A stretch of DNA of 64,000 nt from Congeria kusceri (lineage: Eukaryota > Mollusca > Bivalvia > Myida > Dreissenidae), in contig JAPFQT010000154.1 of assembly GCA_027627225.1 (NCBI GenBank), forward strand, positions 373,001 to 437,000, written 5' to 3'. The translations under genes and the position numbers were made by a program. Shown piece by piece: positions 33,900-45,383 of this stretch (the first letter of the stretch is position 1; each line of letters opens with the position of its first letter). The notes beneath the pieces were generated by a model. That model worked only from the letters and a program-made list of their open reading frames with translations, searched no databases and was not told the DNA's origin.

Positions 33900-33970
33900 T
33901 GCACATACACAAGCGAAAGTCAAGCCATCGATCACCGCTCAGACTGAACACAACTATTGCGTTAAATATC
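33886..33970 (-). promoter_or_regulatory. possible core promoter and upstream ATGs of the EGF gene
   Basis: On the minus strand GATATTTAAC (near 33961-33970) lies about 25 bp before TCAGTC (33947-33942), a TATA-like box with an initiator. Between there and the main ATG are ATGGCTTGA (33930-33922), a two-codon upstream ORF, and an ATG at 33906 whose frame overlaps the main start and stops at 33886. Spacing is plausible but nothing confirms the transcription start. Confidence 0.3.
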
Positions 33971-34666
33971 GCATTGCGAACACGGGTAGAATTACGTTCT
34001 TGTAAATTTAATAAAGAGTTTAAAGTACATTAGGTATAACAGATATTTTCTGAAAAGAATCGATTGTAAGCAGATAATGCGGTTGTAATTGTATGACTTG
34101 ATCTGACACGTATAGTTGATGATTTAAAAATACAATTATCGGATCACTAATACCGGTAGTACTGTATACACAGGCCAATTGGATCTTTTCTTTTTTAGTT
34201 TAAACTTATTAATTTTAGCTCAATTGTGTCGAAAGCCACAGGCTTATTGAGACACTTTCGAGTCCGTTTCCTGGACAGAACCAGCACTTTCCTGTCGTTG
34301 TTTTGTCATTTGAAGTAGACATAAAAATCAGCGCAAAACAGGGGTAAGGATTAACACGGTGTACCATGGTATAGTCGCCTTATGCATGCACTTTTATTCC
34401 TTTTAATCAAAGCATCTAATACATCTAAACCATTATATTTAAAGGTTGTCAATTCCATGTTTAGACCAAAAGGAATTGTTTTTAAAAGACAAAAATTGCT
34501 CGCAATTGTATAGACAAAAATCATTGCATGATCGGAGTGCGTCGAAACGCCGACACAAAACAATATTGTATGTGATCTGGGGTTTTTTAACTTTTTTTTA
34601 TATGGAATTCGAACATGACACGCGCATAATTTTCTATGGATGTTATAATTGAAATAAATTTCGCTT

Positions 34667-34828
34667 TATCGTTATTCATCTGTAAATAAACGACGATTTT
34701 TCGTTCTGATGCGTATATCTTACAACACTCGGGCTAAGGCCCTCGTAGTTCAATACATTCGCATCAAAACTCAAAATCGTTGTTTATTTACAGATGAACA
34801 ACTCAAATCAAAAATTATTTCTTAAATA
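34667..34828. mobile_element. palindromic MITE (family with 6590-6775)
   Basis: TTATCGTTATTCATCTGTAA, then ATAAACGACGATTTTT, is mirrored by AAAATCGTTGTTTATTTACAG, then ATGAACAA. The core has TTCTGATGCGTA and CTCGGGCTAAGGCCCTCG as in the 6.6-kb copy. Confidence 0.7.
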
Positions 34829-34850
34829 AATTTAGATGAAAGTTTTACCT

Positions 34851-35191
34851 AGGCGTAAAAAAATATGTTTGTTTCATGTTACATGCCCCCCAAAATAGGG
34901 TAGGTAGGTAGGGATTTTTTTATTATTATTTATTTTTTTATTTGGTAAATGGTCCACTTGAATATCCTAAAACTGAATAAATATTCAAAACATATCAGTA
35001 ATATCTTTAAACATTGTTTATAAGTGGATACTATCAAAACAAAACACTTATTTATCCAAAAACACGTTTAATTATTGAAAAAGGTAAATAAAACAAAAAT
35101 CAATCTGACAAACCCAATAAAATGTTCTAGTGTCGGGGCATTTTTAGGGTATGTCGGGTAACCTGAAACAAGCACATTTTTTTACGCCTTA
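34851..35191. mobile_element. AGGCGTAAAAA MITE, copy 1
   Basis: The left end AGGCGTAAAAAAATATGTTT is mirrored by the right end AAGCACATTTTTTTACGCCTT. GTTACATGCCCC and a GGGTAGGTAGGTAGGG block sit inside the left arm and GGGTATGTCGGGTAACCTGA inside the right. About 340 bp. Other copies lie at 37321 and 42516. Confidence 0.8.
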
Positions 35192-36249
35192 CTCATCAGT
35201 CTGAGGATGTTGCGATTTGCTGTGTGTCAATGTTCATTATTAATGAGTAGGTTGTATTTGATTTTAAATCAAAGTTTTCAGTAATTCACTGTTATTAGTG
35301 GGTAGGTTATGCATTTTTTCTTGTCCTTTTCAAATCAGTAGAAGTTATTAACTTTTTTTTTTTAAACAACTTAACAACGTAATTAATAAATTTCACATGT
35401 ATGTCTCCATACACTAAGGCCATACCAATTTGATTCTATGTTTAGCGTCCTCGGGCTGGTAGGTTTTCGGATGCCTGAATGAAGAAAAAAAAAATTGACA
35501 TTGTGAAAAATCGATTTAGAAAGCGTATGTAAAATATGGAAAAACATGGGAAAAAATACTGTTAGGTGTTTTTATCAATAGTTGTACAAATAGTGTGTAA
35601 CTAGTCAATTTACACAGTTAAAATACTGTGTTACAGTAGGTTCCCAATATAAAGATGATAAATAACAGTTTTGCAAGTAAGCATTTGCTTTCGCTTGTAC
35701 CACTGCCATGAATTAGTTGTGAAAGTAAAATGTATTGTTTGTTTTTTCCTGCCTGGTTGTTAGATTTCGAAAAATCATGTGGACGCAAAACATAGAATCA
35801 AATTTGTATGGCCTAAAGGAATGTCGATAAACAGGTGAGTTTATTAATCTCCGTGCAAGACTGTCTACTTCCTGTGTTCGGAAAATTGGTACACTTATCT
35901 GTTTTAAGAAGGACATTCAAAAGAGTGGTATTCTCATTATATGTGTGACATTTGAAAATATATTCACTCTTTTCAAAGTACAATTATCAATATACATGTA
36001 CCTGAAACAGAATATATAATGTATCATATAAATTCCTTGCATTATTTGTACATGTCTATTGGAATGAAGGTGGAAAGTCGCTGGCAACATCGTTTTTGTT
36101 GTTGGTTTATGTAGTTACAACGTCTGTCTATATGCATATACATAAAGGTGACAATAAACTACATAATAGACAAAGTTGAGTTAGTGAGTTATTTAAAAGA
36201 CTCAATCAATAAGTGTTTGAAAAAAAAAGCCAAGTATGTGACCACAATT
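35192..36249. other. intergenic, no gene recognised
   Basis: Two loosely similar blocks with taggttgtattt/taggttatgcat phrases near 35230-35320. Otherwise AT-rich. The ORF at 35713-35916 has no family features. Confidence 0.35.
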
Positions 36250-36510
36250 GTGGCGCGTCGCGAAAAAACCGGACTTAATGCATGTGCGTAAAGTGTCGTC
36301 CCGGATTAGCCTGTGCAGTCCGCACCGGCTAATCCAGGACGGCACTTTCCGCCTAAAGTGGATTTATGTTTAGAAGAGACGTCCTTGAAACAGAAAATAC
36401 CATAAAAGCGGAAAGTGCCGTCCTTGATTAGCCTGTGCGGACTGCACAGGCTAATCCGGGACGACACTTTACGCACATGGATTATGACCTGTTTTCTCAC
36501 GACGAGCCAC
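36250..36510. mobile_element. GGCGTGTCGTGGG palindromic MITE, divergent subfamily
   Basis: GTGGCGCGTCGCGAAAAAACC at the left and CTCACGACGAGCCAC at the right, with AATT on both sides as a possible duplication. The core (GCCTAAAGTGGATTTATG, TAAAAGCGGAAAGTGCCGTC) is nearly identical to that of the 50126 copy. The 68-aa ORF across it is a repeat artefact. Confidence 0.85.
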
Positions 36511-36622
36511 AATTAGGTTTTTCTGGCGTATACTTAGGTAGACGTACGCCTTTTACAAATGCATCTCACGCACATAATTATTGTTACAAATGTTGATGCT
36601 AAACGGATATAACAGAGATATA

Positions 36623-36932
36623 GGATCTGACACGAGTTGTCATTTCATACCGTAATTTATTAAATGAGTTCAGTTTAATTGACGAGTTTAATACACTATG
36701 GTATGAAATAACAACGAGTGTCAGGTCTTTTTTACCACATGCTTTTAAACGAAAAAAAAAACACGTATAAGTTTACCAAAAGATGTTGATAAATCCTAAA
36801 AGTTGTGTTCTGACGTGACGTCATTTCATGTTGACGACGTCATTTCACCAAATAACGTCATGCGATTGGTCAGTCATAGAATATGCAGCCAATGAAAACG
36901 CTCAAAATATTATCTTACACATGTGTAAGATA
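36623..36932. mobile_element. inverted-repeat MITE and adjoining perfect palindrome
   Basis: GATCTGACACGAGTTGTCATT and its inverse (ATAACAACGAGTGTCAGGTC) enclose about 60 bp at 36623-36728. At 36911-36932 lies a perfect 22-bp palindrome centred on TTACACATGTGTAA. It lies just downstream of the FMO stop codon and may be within its 3' UTR or beyond. Confidence 0.6.
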
Positions 36933-36987
36933 AACAATATTCGTAATGGCTGTGCACGGAAAATAATGTATAGCATGCGATAAATTT

Positions 36988-37250
36988 CTATACAAAGTTG
37001 ACGTAGAACAGCACCAGCCCTATCAAGATAACAACAACAAGTGTGTTAAACAAGGGTCCAGGTCCCTTCTCATCAGACGGAAGGTCACATTTCCGGGTAT
37101 CCAGGGGCCTGTATGTCCGGTCCCACTGGGCAAGAATGCATTCCCGGGCCCCGGGCCATTTCCCGGGACCCATCAGGCGGAACTGGTAGGGCGTGGCAGG
37201 CCCGAAAAAACACGTGAGAGCTAGTTTGGGGTCTTTGAAGAATAGCTGGA
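36988..37250 (-). CDS. FMO exon 6 (C-terminus and membrane anchor)
   Basis: Acceptor tcctttcag, stop TAG at 36988-36990. It encodes [20 protein letters not shown], then the family-typical [15 protein letters not shown], then a charged linker and the hydrophobic tail [17 protein letters not shown] that anchors FMOs in the ER membrane. The first codon (Val) is split with exon 5. The intron before it is about 3.9 kb and contains the LINE relic at 37.9-39.3 kb. Confidence 0.93.
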
Positions 37251-37320
37251 CTGAAAGGAAGGAATTAAACGTGTCTGATTATTCGGCTTCAATGTATGCA
37301 TATCATAATGTTAGTAAATA

Positions 37321-37610
37321 AGGCGTAAACAAATATGTTTGTTTCAGGTTACATGCCTAAAAAATTAGGGTAGGTAGGTAGGGAATTATTTTTTTTATAT
37401 ATTTGGTAAATGGTCAACTTGAAGATTTTAAAACTGAATGAATGTCTCTTATATTATAAAACATTGTTTTGAATGGGATGCTATCAAAACAAAACACGTA
37501 TTTATCCAAAAAAAATTTAATTATAAACAAAAAAATAAAAAGTATTTTATTAATCAACTTTAAAAGTCCTAACATATTTAAGGTTTAAATATGAATGTTT
37601 GTGTTTTTGT
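37321..37610. mobile_element. AGGCGTAAAAA MITE, copy 2, right end lost
   Basis: AAGGCGTAAACAAATATGTT, CAGGTTACATGCC and GGGTAGGTAGGTAGGG match copy 1. The GGTCGGGTATCCTG/TACGCCTT end is absent. It lies in FMO intron 5, about 70 bp upstream of exon 6. Confidence 0.75.
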
Positions 37611-37884
37611 ATTTTATATTTCAAGATGACGTAAAAACGTCCATATTTCCAATTTCATATAGGAAAAGTTCAATTGACCAATCAAAAGAGCTAAATTTCA
37701 GACAGGCATCGAAAGTTCATACAGGCACTGGTTTTAGCCAATCACAACGCTAATTGTAATTTGTTGGTTTATCATCGTTAACAAGGCCTGGCAGAGAATC
37801 GGAATCCTCCGTTCTTTAAAGTATGTACTATCCCGCGCAAGCCTTTATTCGACCCCTCTTAGAGTACGCTCATGGAACGCTGCA

Positions 37885-39287
37885 AGTAAGCATTTTGATG
37901 ATCCTTTTCTGATGTTCGGCTTTTGCTCTTCGAATAAGGGAGGTTGTTTGATTTCTCGTATTTCGAAAGTTGGCCCATGCAATTTGATCATTTGATATTT
38001 TTGCGATTCTATGTAGTCGTTTGCGCTTCCGTATCATGTGGCGAATTTCACTATTGATCCATGGTATATCGTTTGGTCTAATGGTAACTGTTTTGTTTGG
38101 AATACTTAGTGAAGCTGCAGATAATATGACATTAGAAATACTTTCGGCAAGTCCAGATTTTCACTATTCAAAGCTGAATTCCAATCGGCAGAGTTGAGAT
38201 GATGCCTATACTTGGTGTAGTCGGCTTTTTTGTAAAGCCAGATGTGACGCTTATAACAGGTTTGAGCTGGTTTTCAGAACTTTAAGACAGAGACAATGGG
38301 GCAATGAAAGCGTATTAGATCTGGAATAAAGGAATCTGCAACAAAACTGGAAAGGACGTGTTGTGTGTGTCTTACAAACATGAGGTCTATAAGTGAACTA
38401 GACAGTTCAGTAAAGTGAGTCGGAGAATTGATCAATTGTGTTGCATTGTATGAATTAATCAGTCTACTCATTTTGTTGGACTGTAAGGCTTCTGTGTTTA
38501 TGTTGAAGTCGCCGGTTAGTATATTATCGTAGTGTTCATTAAAGGCCTGGTCGAGACTGTGCTCCATGTTCAACCACCAATTAGAAGTTTGCACTGGTTG
38601 ATATGAATTTCAACCCAAAGGCCTTCGAGGCCATCTACGAATAGATCTGGACGTTCAACAGATTTAAGTGTGTCGCGAACATATATTGCAACTCCTCCGC
38701 CAACTCTACCTCGTCTGTCGCAGCGAAACGGAGGACTGAAATTGGGTATTGACAAATCGTCGTTAGATATAGTTGAATTAAGCCAAGTTTCGGTGAAAAC
38801 TAGGACGTCGTAGGGCTGTGCCTCAATTTCAAGAATATCAATTTTGGGCTTCAAGCTTTGAATGTTCAGGTGCATTATAGCTAAACCATTAGAGGTGAGT
38901 TCTGTGTAGGATTGAAAGAGGGGATCAGACATGTTTGGGTCAGAAGCAGGACCAGGATTAGTTTCAACATCACCAGATCTACAGATAAGCAGAGAGTGTA
39001 GATAGAGAGCAAATATCACTAAGTAAGTAAATAACCTGGATCTGCGCGTCCAGGGCAGTGGCGTCGTGTTCATACAGATTTCAAGTGAGTACATACTATG
39101 GGGGTAAGAAGTCATGCAGATAGATTATGGACGCCATGTGGATAAAGATCAGGCACAAAGAGAGCGGGACACGGATCTGGAACCGACCGAGATCCACAGA
39201 AAGGTGTGTGACATTATGAATAAGTGTAGGAAAAAACATTGGCAATAGTATGCAGAGCGACATTGAAGTTTTGGGCGTTGTGGGCAA
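37885..39287 (-). pseudogene. L2/CR1-type LINE relic: 2A-like motif, endonuclease and linker, no RT
   Basis: The minus-strand ORF 39115-38570 has a hydrophobic N-terminal segment, then GDVETNPGP, then AP-endonuclease-like landmarks (LNIQSLKPK, VFTETWLN, RRGRVGGGVAIYVRD). The reading shifts frame near 38590 and continues 38594-38274 with ILTGDFNIN, SLIDLMFV and IPDLIRFHCPI. Further left come IWLYKKADYTKYRHHLNSAD and then RPNDIPWINSEIRHMIRKRK, the linker that normally leads into the reverse transcriptase. The RT is missing, so this is a 5' half rather than the usual 5'-truncated copy. Frameshifts make it dead. It lies in FMO intron 5, same strand. Confidence 0.8.
38948..38974 (-). other. 2A-like ribosome-skipping motif inside the LINE relic
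   Basis: G-D-V-E-T-N-P-G-P matches the D-x-E-x-N-P-G-P consensus of 2A peptides exactly. In an active element it would separate a short N-terminal peptide (about 50 residues, hydrophobic) from the endonuclease-RT polyprotein by ribosome skipping. 2A-like motifs at this position have been reported in non-LTR retrotransposons of echinoderms and molluscs. Confidence 0.8.
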
Positions 39288-39289
39288 AA

Positions 39290-40690
39290 GTAATATACTT
39301 TATTCTTTATTGTTCATTTCGGTACACGTCGAATGCGGTAGATCAAAGTTTAGAGTTAATCTCTAAGCATATGGAAAATATATTATTTTGAAAAATGTCG
39401 CTATTCCATACGTGTAGTTTCTTAAGAAGTTAACATGGCATGTTGCTAATTCTGTATAATCGTGCTTAAAAGGACAAGGTAAATTGTATAATATATGGGC
39501 GACACATGTTTCCTAGAAAAAGGATAATTTTGCCAATTGACGATTAATGTCACACCACGTAGATTAAACTCGACGCAGATTAGGTTCGACGCAGAAATGC
39601 CGTTAACCATAAACTCCAACATGAAAAACTTTTAATATGTTTACAATAATACATGGGATGGTAAAAACTGATTTTCTGGAATAGAAATTACATTGATATT
39701 ACTCTATGATAAGTATTTTTTTTAAAGCATACCTTGTTAGCAACCTTGACAATTGTATTGAGAGTTATTAGTTTTAGACTGTATTACCCAAACACATTAA
39801 GACTTACACAATTTTGAGAGAAAAAGTATTTTGACTAAATAAGTGTTTTTGTGAACGGAGACACTTAGATTCGCAAGACTTTATTGTAGAATTGTGCAAT
39901 CAGTTAGTGTTTACACAATTATGGACCAACTATGTACTTATTTTCTGTTGTTAGCTACAACTACTTAATACAGTGTCGTTTGAAATCTGTAGTAAACATA
40001 AGCATTCAAAAAAGTAAAAAAGATGCATACTCTTATTATTTGAAGAACTATCGTACAATAGACTTGTTTGATTGGTGCTACATGTTATGTGTATTCATAA
40101 ACATAATCAAGACACGCAATTTAATTATGTAAAGAATTATCGTATGCATGTTAATGTATTCATAAATGTAAACAAGCTCATATTATTTTAATGTAAAGAA
40201 ATCGTACAATAGATTTAGTATGTATTCATAAAAGTAGACAAGACACATATTCTTATTATATTTTCTGCTATTAATGTGAGACTTCCATTTTAATGTAAGT
40301 ATTACATTGCTGTACACGTGTTGAATGTGATAATTGATAAAACGAGAGTATTCAGTCTTCAAATAATAAGTCAACAGGTAAATAAGATGAGTCGCTGTGT
40401 ACACATGTTATCGATCGTTGCTATACAATAAAGATTAAATTTGTCAGTGACGGGAGAAGTGGCGAGAGTGGATACGCCAAGTTAATGTCGGAGGTATACT
40501 GTTCAAAATAGGTTACACGCTACGACTGAATCTGGCGAGATGTTCCATGACCTCGCACCTGTGTCCTTAACAAGGATGAGACCGTTTGTTGTCCAGACTT
40601 CATTGTTTCTTGAGATCGCAACACATCTTAACTGAGCGTGGTGTTTTTTCTTGTCAACGATGGTACCGACTACCACGATTAGGATGCACG
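39290..40690. other. FMO intron 5, weak AT-rich repeats only
   Basis: Around 40020-40260 phrases such as AATCGTACAATAGA and TGTATTCATAAA recur two or three times at roughly 90-100 bp spacing. No gene is seen. The short ORFs lack motifs. Confidence 0.4.
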
Positions 40691-40930
40691 ATTAGATACG
40701 ATTTGTCGCGCTTTGTTACAATTCAATAAGATCTGATACGATAATCCCGATGGACAATTGATCGCAGTTGATCGTGTTAATCGTAGAGAATTTTTGAACC
40801 GTTCAACATTATTCTACGATTAACACGATTGCCACGACTGACCTCAAGATCTGATAAGATCTGATAGGATCGCCACAATTGGTCCAAGATTAAGACCACA
40901 ATTTCAATCGTGACGCGAATCGTGATAGTG
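40690..40930. mobile_element. palindromic element with a strong central hairpin
   Basis: ATCGTGTTAATCGTAGA (from 40771) is mirrored by TCTACGATTAACACGAT (to 40829). The flanks also carry mirrored gatctgatac/gatctgata and cgat-rich arms, suggesting a roughly 240-bp foldback MITE. Confidence 0.55.
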
Positions 40931-40949
40931 GGAACCTAGCATTACATAG

Positions 40950-41160
40950 ATTAGGCTAACATCCCACCATATCAGCGAGTTCACTTACCTAGGTAGGCTA
41001 ACATCCTACCATCTCAGCGAGTTCACTTACCTAGGTTAGGCTTACATCCCACCATCTCAGCGAGTTCACTTACCTAGGTTAGGCTTACATCCTAACATCT
41101 CAGCGAGTTCACTTACCTAGGTAAGGCTTACATCCCACCACATCAGCGAGTTCACTTACC
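40950..41160. repeat. 43-bp array of FMO exon 5 3' end plus splice donor
   Basis: CTTACCTAGG begins at 40984, 41026, 41069, 41112 and 41155 (steps of 42, 43, 43 and 43). On the minus strand each unit reads GATGGTGGGATGTAAGCCTA, then ACCTAG|GTAAGTGAACTCGCT, that is, the last codons of exon 5 and its 5' splice site. The copy at 41155-41160 is the genuine boundary. The four copies downstream in the intron preserve AG|GTAAGT. Confidence 0.9.
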
Positions 41161-41325
41161 TAGGTTAGGTTTACATCCCACCATCTCAGCGAGTTCATCC
41201 ATGAATACCAGGTATTCCACTTGTATGGTATGACGTGGCGAGCGGTAGAACCTCTCTGCCATCGCCTGCCGCTTGTTCCGAATATTCTCCCACATGACCT
41301 TCCGGTTAGGTAGAGTTATCTCACC
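41160..41325 (-). CDS. FMO exon 5
   Basis: 166 bp, acceptor ttctccag, donor G|GTAAGT, phase 0 in and phase 1 out. It encodes GEITLPNRKVMWENIRNKRQ, then the family-typical RHTIQVEYLVFMDELAEMVG and CKPNL. Its donor region is repeated four more times in the intron. Reading past the first donor meets TGA after L-G-K. Confidence 0.93.
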
Positions 41326-41551
41326 CTGGAGAAAAGAAAACAAACAATAATGAACGAACGTTATAGTTTATTACTTTATGACATGAGCCTCTTTAGTTCA
41401 ATATTAGTTAACAAAAACAAAAACAGGAACGAACATACTTAGCTAAATTTTAAGTGTTTAACAAAGGCCGCGTAGTTTTACTAAATTATACGTGTTTTGT
41501 TGAAACCGCAAAACACTAGATTCTATCAAGAATACAAACTAGATTGTGTAC

Positions 41552-42106
41552 CTTAAACACTTTTGTTGCCAGTCGACATTGCATTTCACACAGTGGCATA
41601 ACGGCTCCTAACGGCTGGAAACAACCAACAATTGCTAGAGTGTGCGTTTCCAAATCTGGGGGATACATGTACTTGTATAACTGCACATTGTTGTCCTTAA
41701 CTTCTGTAATGCTACTGTCCAGAAATGGAAATCCGAAAACGTATCCAGTTGCGAATATTACAACATTAATATTTTCCACCGCTGTTCCATCTTCGAATAT
41801 CACCCCAGTTTCTGTGAATTCGTGCACATTGGCTTTTACAATTACTCCCCCGGATATAATCCTATTTGGAAGTTCGTCGTTCAGAGTCGGTTGGGCAGCA
41901 AACGGTGGATGTTTCGGCTGAAGGCCATATCGTGCGTGATTAAAGCGCTTATTGAAGTATGTCATCGCTTGTTTGGCAAGGTATTTCTTCGGGTAAAGCT
42001 TGCGAATGCCTTGGACAAACCGAGTCGTGTGCAACATGTCGATGGGGTCACCATGTTCGGCCACCCTGTTGAAAAGCCACGCACCAGACCTTGTGCTAAG
42101 GTATAT
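41552..42106 (-). CDS. FMO exon 4
   Basis: 555 bp, phase 0-0, acceptor aattatttag, donor AAG|GTACAC. It encodes 185 residues: IYLSTRSGAWLFNRV after the NADPH site, then PPFAAQPTLNDELPNRIISG, then FEDGTAVENINVVIFATGY with the conserved ATGY, then HTLAIVGCFQPLGAVMPLCE. The plus-strand ORFs over it are shadows. Confidence 0.95.
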
Positions 42107-42515
42107 CTAAATAATACAACGTAGTATGACGTAAAGTTAGATAAAGAATGCGTGATGTATATCTAGTGTAATGCATTATGAGGTATATCTAGATACATTT
42201 GCGCAATGTTTCTTGAAGCATATCTAATTATAACGAGTACAATGTCGTGTTTTACTTTCTAAAGTGTCAATGAGACGAATCAATTCAAGTGATTTACTGG
42301 CAATAACTCACGCAATAAATATGCATTATAATTCTAAAAAATCAACAAAAGCCAATTCATCGGTTTAAAATGTAACAATGTGAAATCCTCCGTAAATCAC
42401 CATAACGTACACAATAAATACGCATTATAACTCTTAAAATATCAACAAAAGACAATTTAATTGCAATGGTTGAAATCCTCCGTAAATTTCCATTTTGCGA
42501 CGCAATATAGATTAA

Positions 42516-42839
42516 AAGGCGTACAAAAATATTTTTATTTCAGGTTACATGCCCAAAACATATCGTAGGTAAGTAGGGATTGATTTTTGATAAATGGTCA
42601 ACTTGAAGATTCTTAAACTGAATGAATATTCAAAACATATGGTGAATACTCTTAAACATTGTTTTGAAGTGGATGCCATCAAAACAAAACACTTATTTAT
42701 TTAAAACAACATTTAATTATTGGACAAAAAGTCAATAAAACTAAAATATATATCTAACAAACTCTATAAAATGTTCTATGGTCGGGGCAATTTTTTGGGT
42801 AGGTCGGGTATCCTGAAACAAACATATTTTTACGCCTTA
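42516..42839. mobile_element. AGGCGTAAAAA MITE, copy 3
   Basis: AAGGCGTACAAAAATATTTT and AACATATTTTTACGCCTT are inverted ends. CAGGTTACATGCCC and GGTAGGTCGGGTATCCTG sit in the arms as in copy 1. It lies 57 bp downstream of the exon 3 donor, in FMO intron 3. Confidence 0.8.
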
Positions 42840-42895
42840 CACAAATTTGGCGAATTCATCTGATTGTCACTATAATTATTAGATCTAGTCTTTAC

Positions 42896-43186
42896 CTGTG
42901 AGGTAATTCTACTCAGTTCTACGGCCACATCACCGCCAGAATTCCCGATTCCGACTATCAGAACCTTTTTGTCTTCATAACCCCGATGATCCTTATATTC
43001 GTGCGTATGTACCACTTGACCTTTGAACCTTTCGAGACCGGGAAATGGCGGCACGCTTTTTTGAGCGTAATGCCCCGTGCAAACCAGCACGGCACCAAAG
43101 GTATATGTCTCGGTCTCCGATGAGTTGGTACCTTTGACTGTTACGACCCAGCTACCTTTGGTTAACGCTGGCTTTACAGACAACAC
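42896..43186 (-). CDS. FMO exon 3
   Basis: 291 bp, phase 0-0, acceptor cgacag, donor CAG|GTAAAG. It encodes VLSVKPALTKGSWVVTVKG, then AVLVCTGHYAQKSVPPFPGL, the FMO signature FKGQVVHTHEY, and the NADPH Rossmann loop VLIVGIGNSGGDVAVEL. All key residues are intact. Confidence 0.95.
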
Positions 43187-43357
43187 CTGTCGGATATATG
43201 TGTTGGTAAATACATGTTTCTTGTATGTTAAAAATAATTTAAAATAATTAAACGGATTGGCATGGATACTTAGGCAAAGACACGTACTTAAAGAGATAAT
43301 CAAGATAGCGCTTCTAAAACTGAACAGAAAACAGAATAATAATGTTTTCTGTATGAA

Positions 43358-45027
43358 TATATGGTGGCATAGAACTGCCTTAAGATAACTACTTAAGGTT
43401 CGCGAAAATTTTCGTGTTATCATTAAGTTTCGTGTTGTTTATCTTATATCTTAATAGCGTTTGCGACTTTTTTTCGACATCAGATATTTATTTGCTTTAT
43501 GAAAACAAAGTCGTGAAACTGCCCAGAACAGACATCCGAATTTCAGTTAATAAATACGTATCTGGTATCACAAATATTAACTAGTTAAAATTTGCGTTGT
43601 AAATGTAAGATAATTATCACGATAATATTCGTGTTAGATAACTGGCAACGTGAATTGGTTTGCGAATACATGTGCGATACATGAAAATTAAGTGGTATCA
43701 CGAATATTAACGTGTTACGATTTGCGTTGTAAGATAATTATCGTGATAATATTCACGTTAGTAAGATAATGTGGAAGACCTCGCGCACCAATTCAGTGGT
43801 AACACAAATATTATCTAGTTAAGATTCGCGTTGTCAGATGATTATCATGATAATATTCGTGTGAGTAAGATAATGCGGAAGACCTCGCGCACAAATTAAG
43901 TGGTATGGCGAATATTAACGTGTTAAGATTTGCGTTGTAAGATAATTACCGTGATAATATGCGTGTTAGATAACTGGCAACACGAACTGGTTTGCGAATA
44001 CATTTGCGATACATGAACATTAAGAGGTATCGCGATTATTAACGTGTTAATATTTGCGATGTAATATAATTGTCGTGATAATATTCATCTGATAGATAAC
44101 TGGCTACACGAACTGGTTCGCGAATACATTTGCGATACATGAAAATTAAGTGGTATCGCGAATATTAACTAGATAAGATTGGCGTTGTAATATAATTATC
44201 ATGATAATATTCGTGTTAGATAAGTGGCAACCCTAATTGGTTTGCGAATACATTTGCAAGACATAAACATTACGTGGTATCATGAATATTAACATGTTAA
44301 GATTTGCGTTGTAAGATAATTATTGTGATAATATTCGCGTAAGTAAGATAATGCGGAAGACCTCGCGCACAAATTATGTGGTAACACGAATATTATCTTG
44401 TTAAGATTCGTGTTTTCAGATAATTATCGTGATAATGTTTGCGTTAGTAGGATAATGACTTCGCGCCGAATTAAGTGGTAACACGAATATTATCTAGTTA
44501 AGATTCGCGTTGTCAGATAATTATCATGATAATATACGTGTTAGTAAGATAATGTGGAAGACCTCGCGCACAAATTAAGTGGTATCGATAATATTAACGT
44601 GTTAAGATTTGCGTTGTAAAATAATTATCGTGTTAATATTCGTGTTAGATAACTGGCAACAGGAACTGGTTTGCAAAGACATTTGCGATACATAAAAATT
44701 AGGTGGTATCGCGAATATTTACTAGATAAGATTTGCGTTGTGAGATAATTATGAAGATAATATTCGTGTTAGTAAGATAATTCGGAAGACCACGCAACCC
44801 CAATAAAATGTATTTAGTGTCAGTTCTGGGCACTTAAAGGCCATTTAGTATAATAATAAATATCTTGCAGGAAAATAATCGCAAAGTCTATCTTAATATC
44901 AAGATATATATCATGATAAATAAGTGGTAACACGAATCTTTTCGCGAACGCTAAGTACATGTAGTTAACACGAATATTTTCGCGAACCTTAAGTGGTTAT
45001 CGTATGGCAGTTCTATGCCACCATATA
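43358..45027. mobile_element. 1.67-kb TIR element with internal tandem repeats
   Basis: TATATGGTGGCATAGAACTG is perfectly mirrored by CAGTTCTATGCCACCATATA, and the similarity continues inward through TTAAGGTTCGCGAAAAT to about 60 bp. The interior holds about eleven copies of a 105-125-bp unit (AAGTGGTATCGCGAATATTA, then GATAATTATCGTGATAATAT) in two subtypes, one with GACCTCGCGCACAAATT and one with GGCAACACGAACTGG. No transposase. It lies in FMO intron 2. Confidence 0.85.
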
Positions 45028-45383
45028 AATATAATTTAATATATGTATTTCAGCGAAACTCTAATAACAGAGTATACACGTTTAATGCATAAAAAAAGTA
45101 GTTTGAAACTATGATCAAAGTAGCGTGGCAGGGGAGGTCACTGTGATTTTGCCATGACAAATGCGATACTTGCTCTCGATATTTTTCGGTACTAAAGACC
45201 CCGGTTATCGCCGAAGTCTAATAAATAACAAGTTATACTAGCTCTGACGCATTAACCTGACACTCGTGAACGCTATAAGCATACATAACGCTTTTTTTTC
45301 CTATATTTATACTAGGTTTTGTTATTTTGCGTGTTAAATTATACCATATATACATATATTTGTATTTCAGTGAAATACTCTTT

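Noticed and set aside
36306..36512. Small protein containing RKVSSRISLCSPHRLIKDG, also at 50182 and parts of 24.0 and 29.5 kb
   Set aside because: It is the translation of the palindromic MITE and appears wherever that element does.
41544..42124. Plus-strand ORFs opposite FMO exon 4
   Set aside because: Shadows of the exon on the other strand, without splice or family support.
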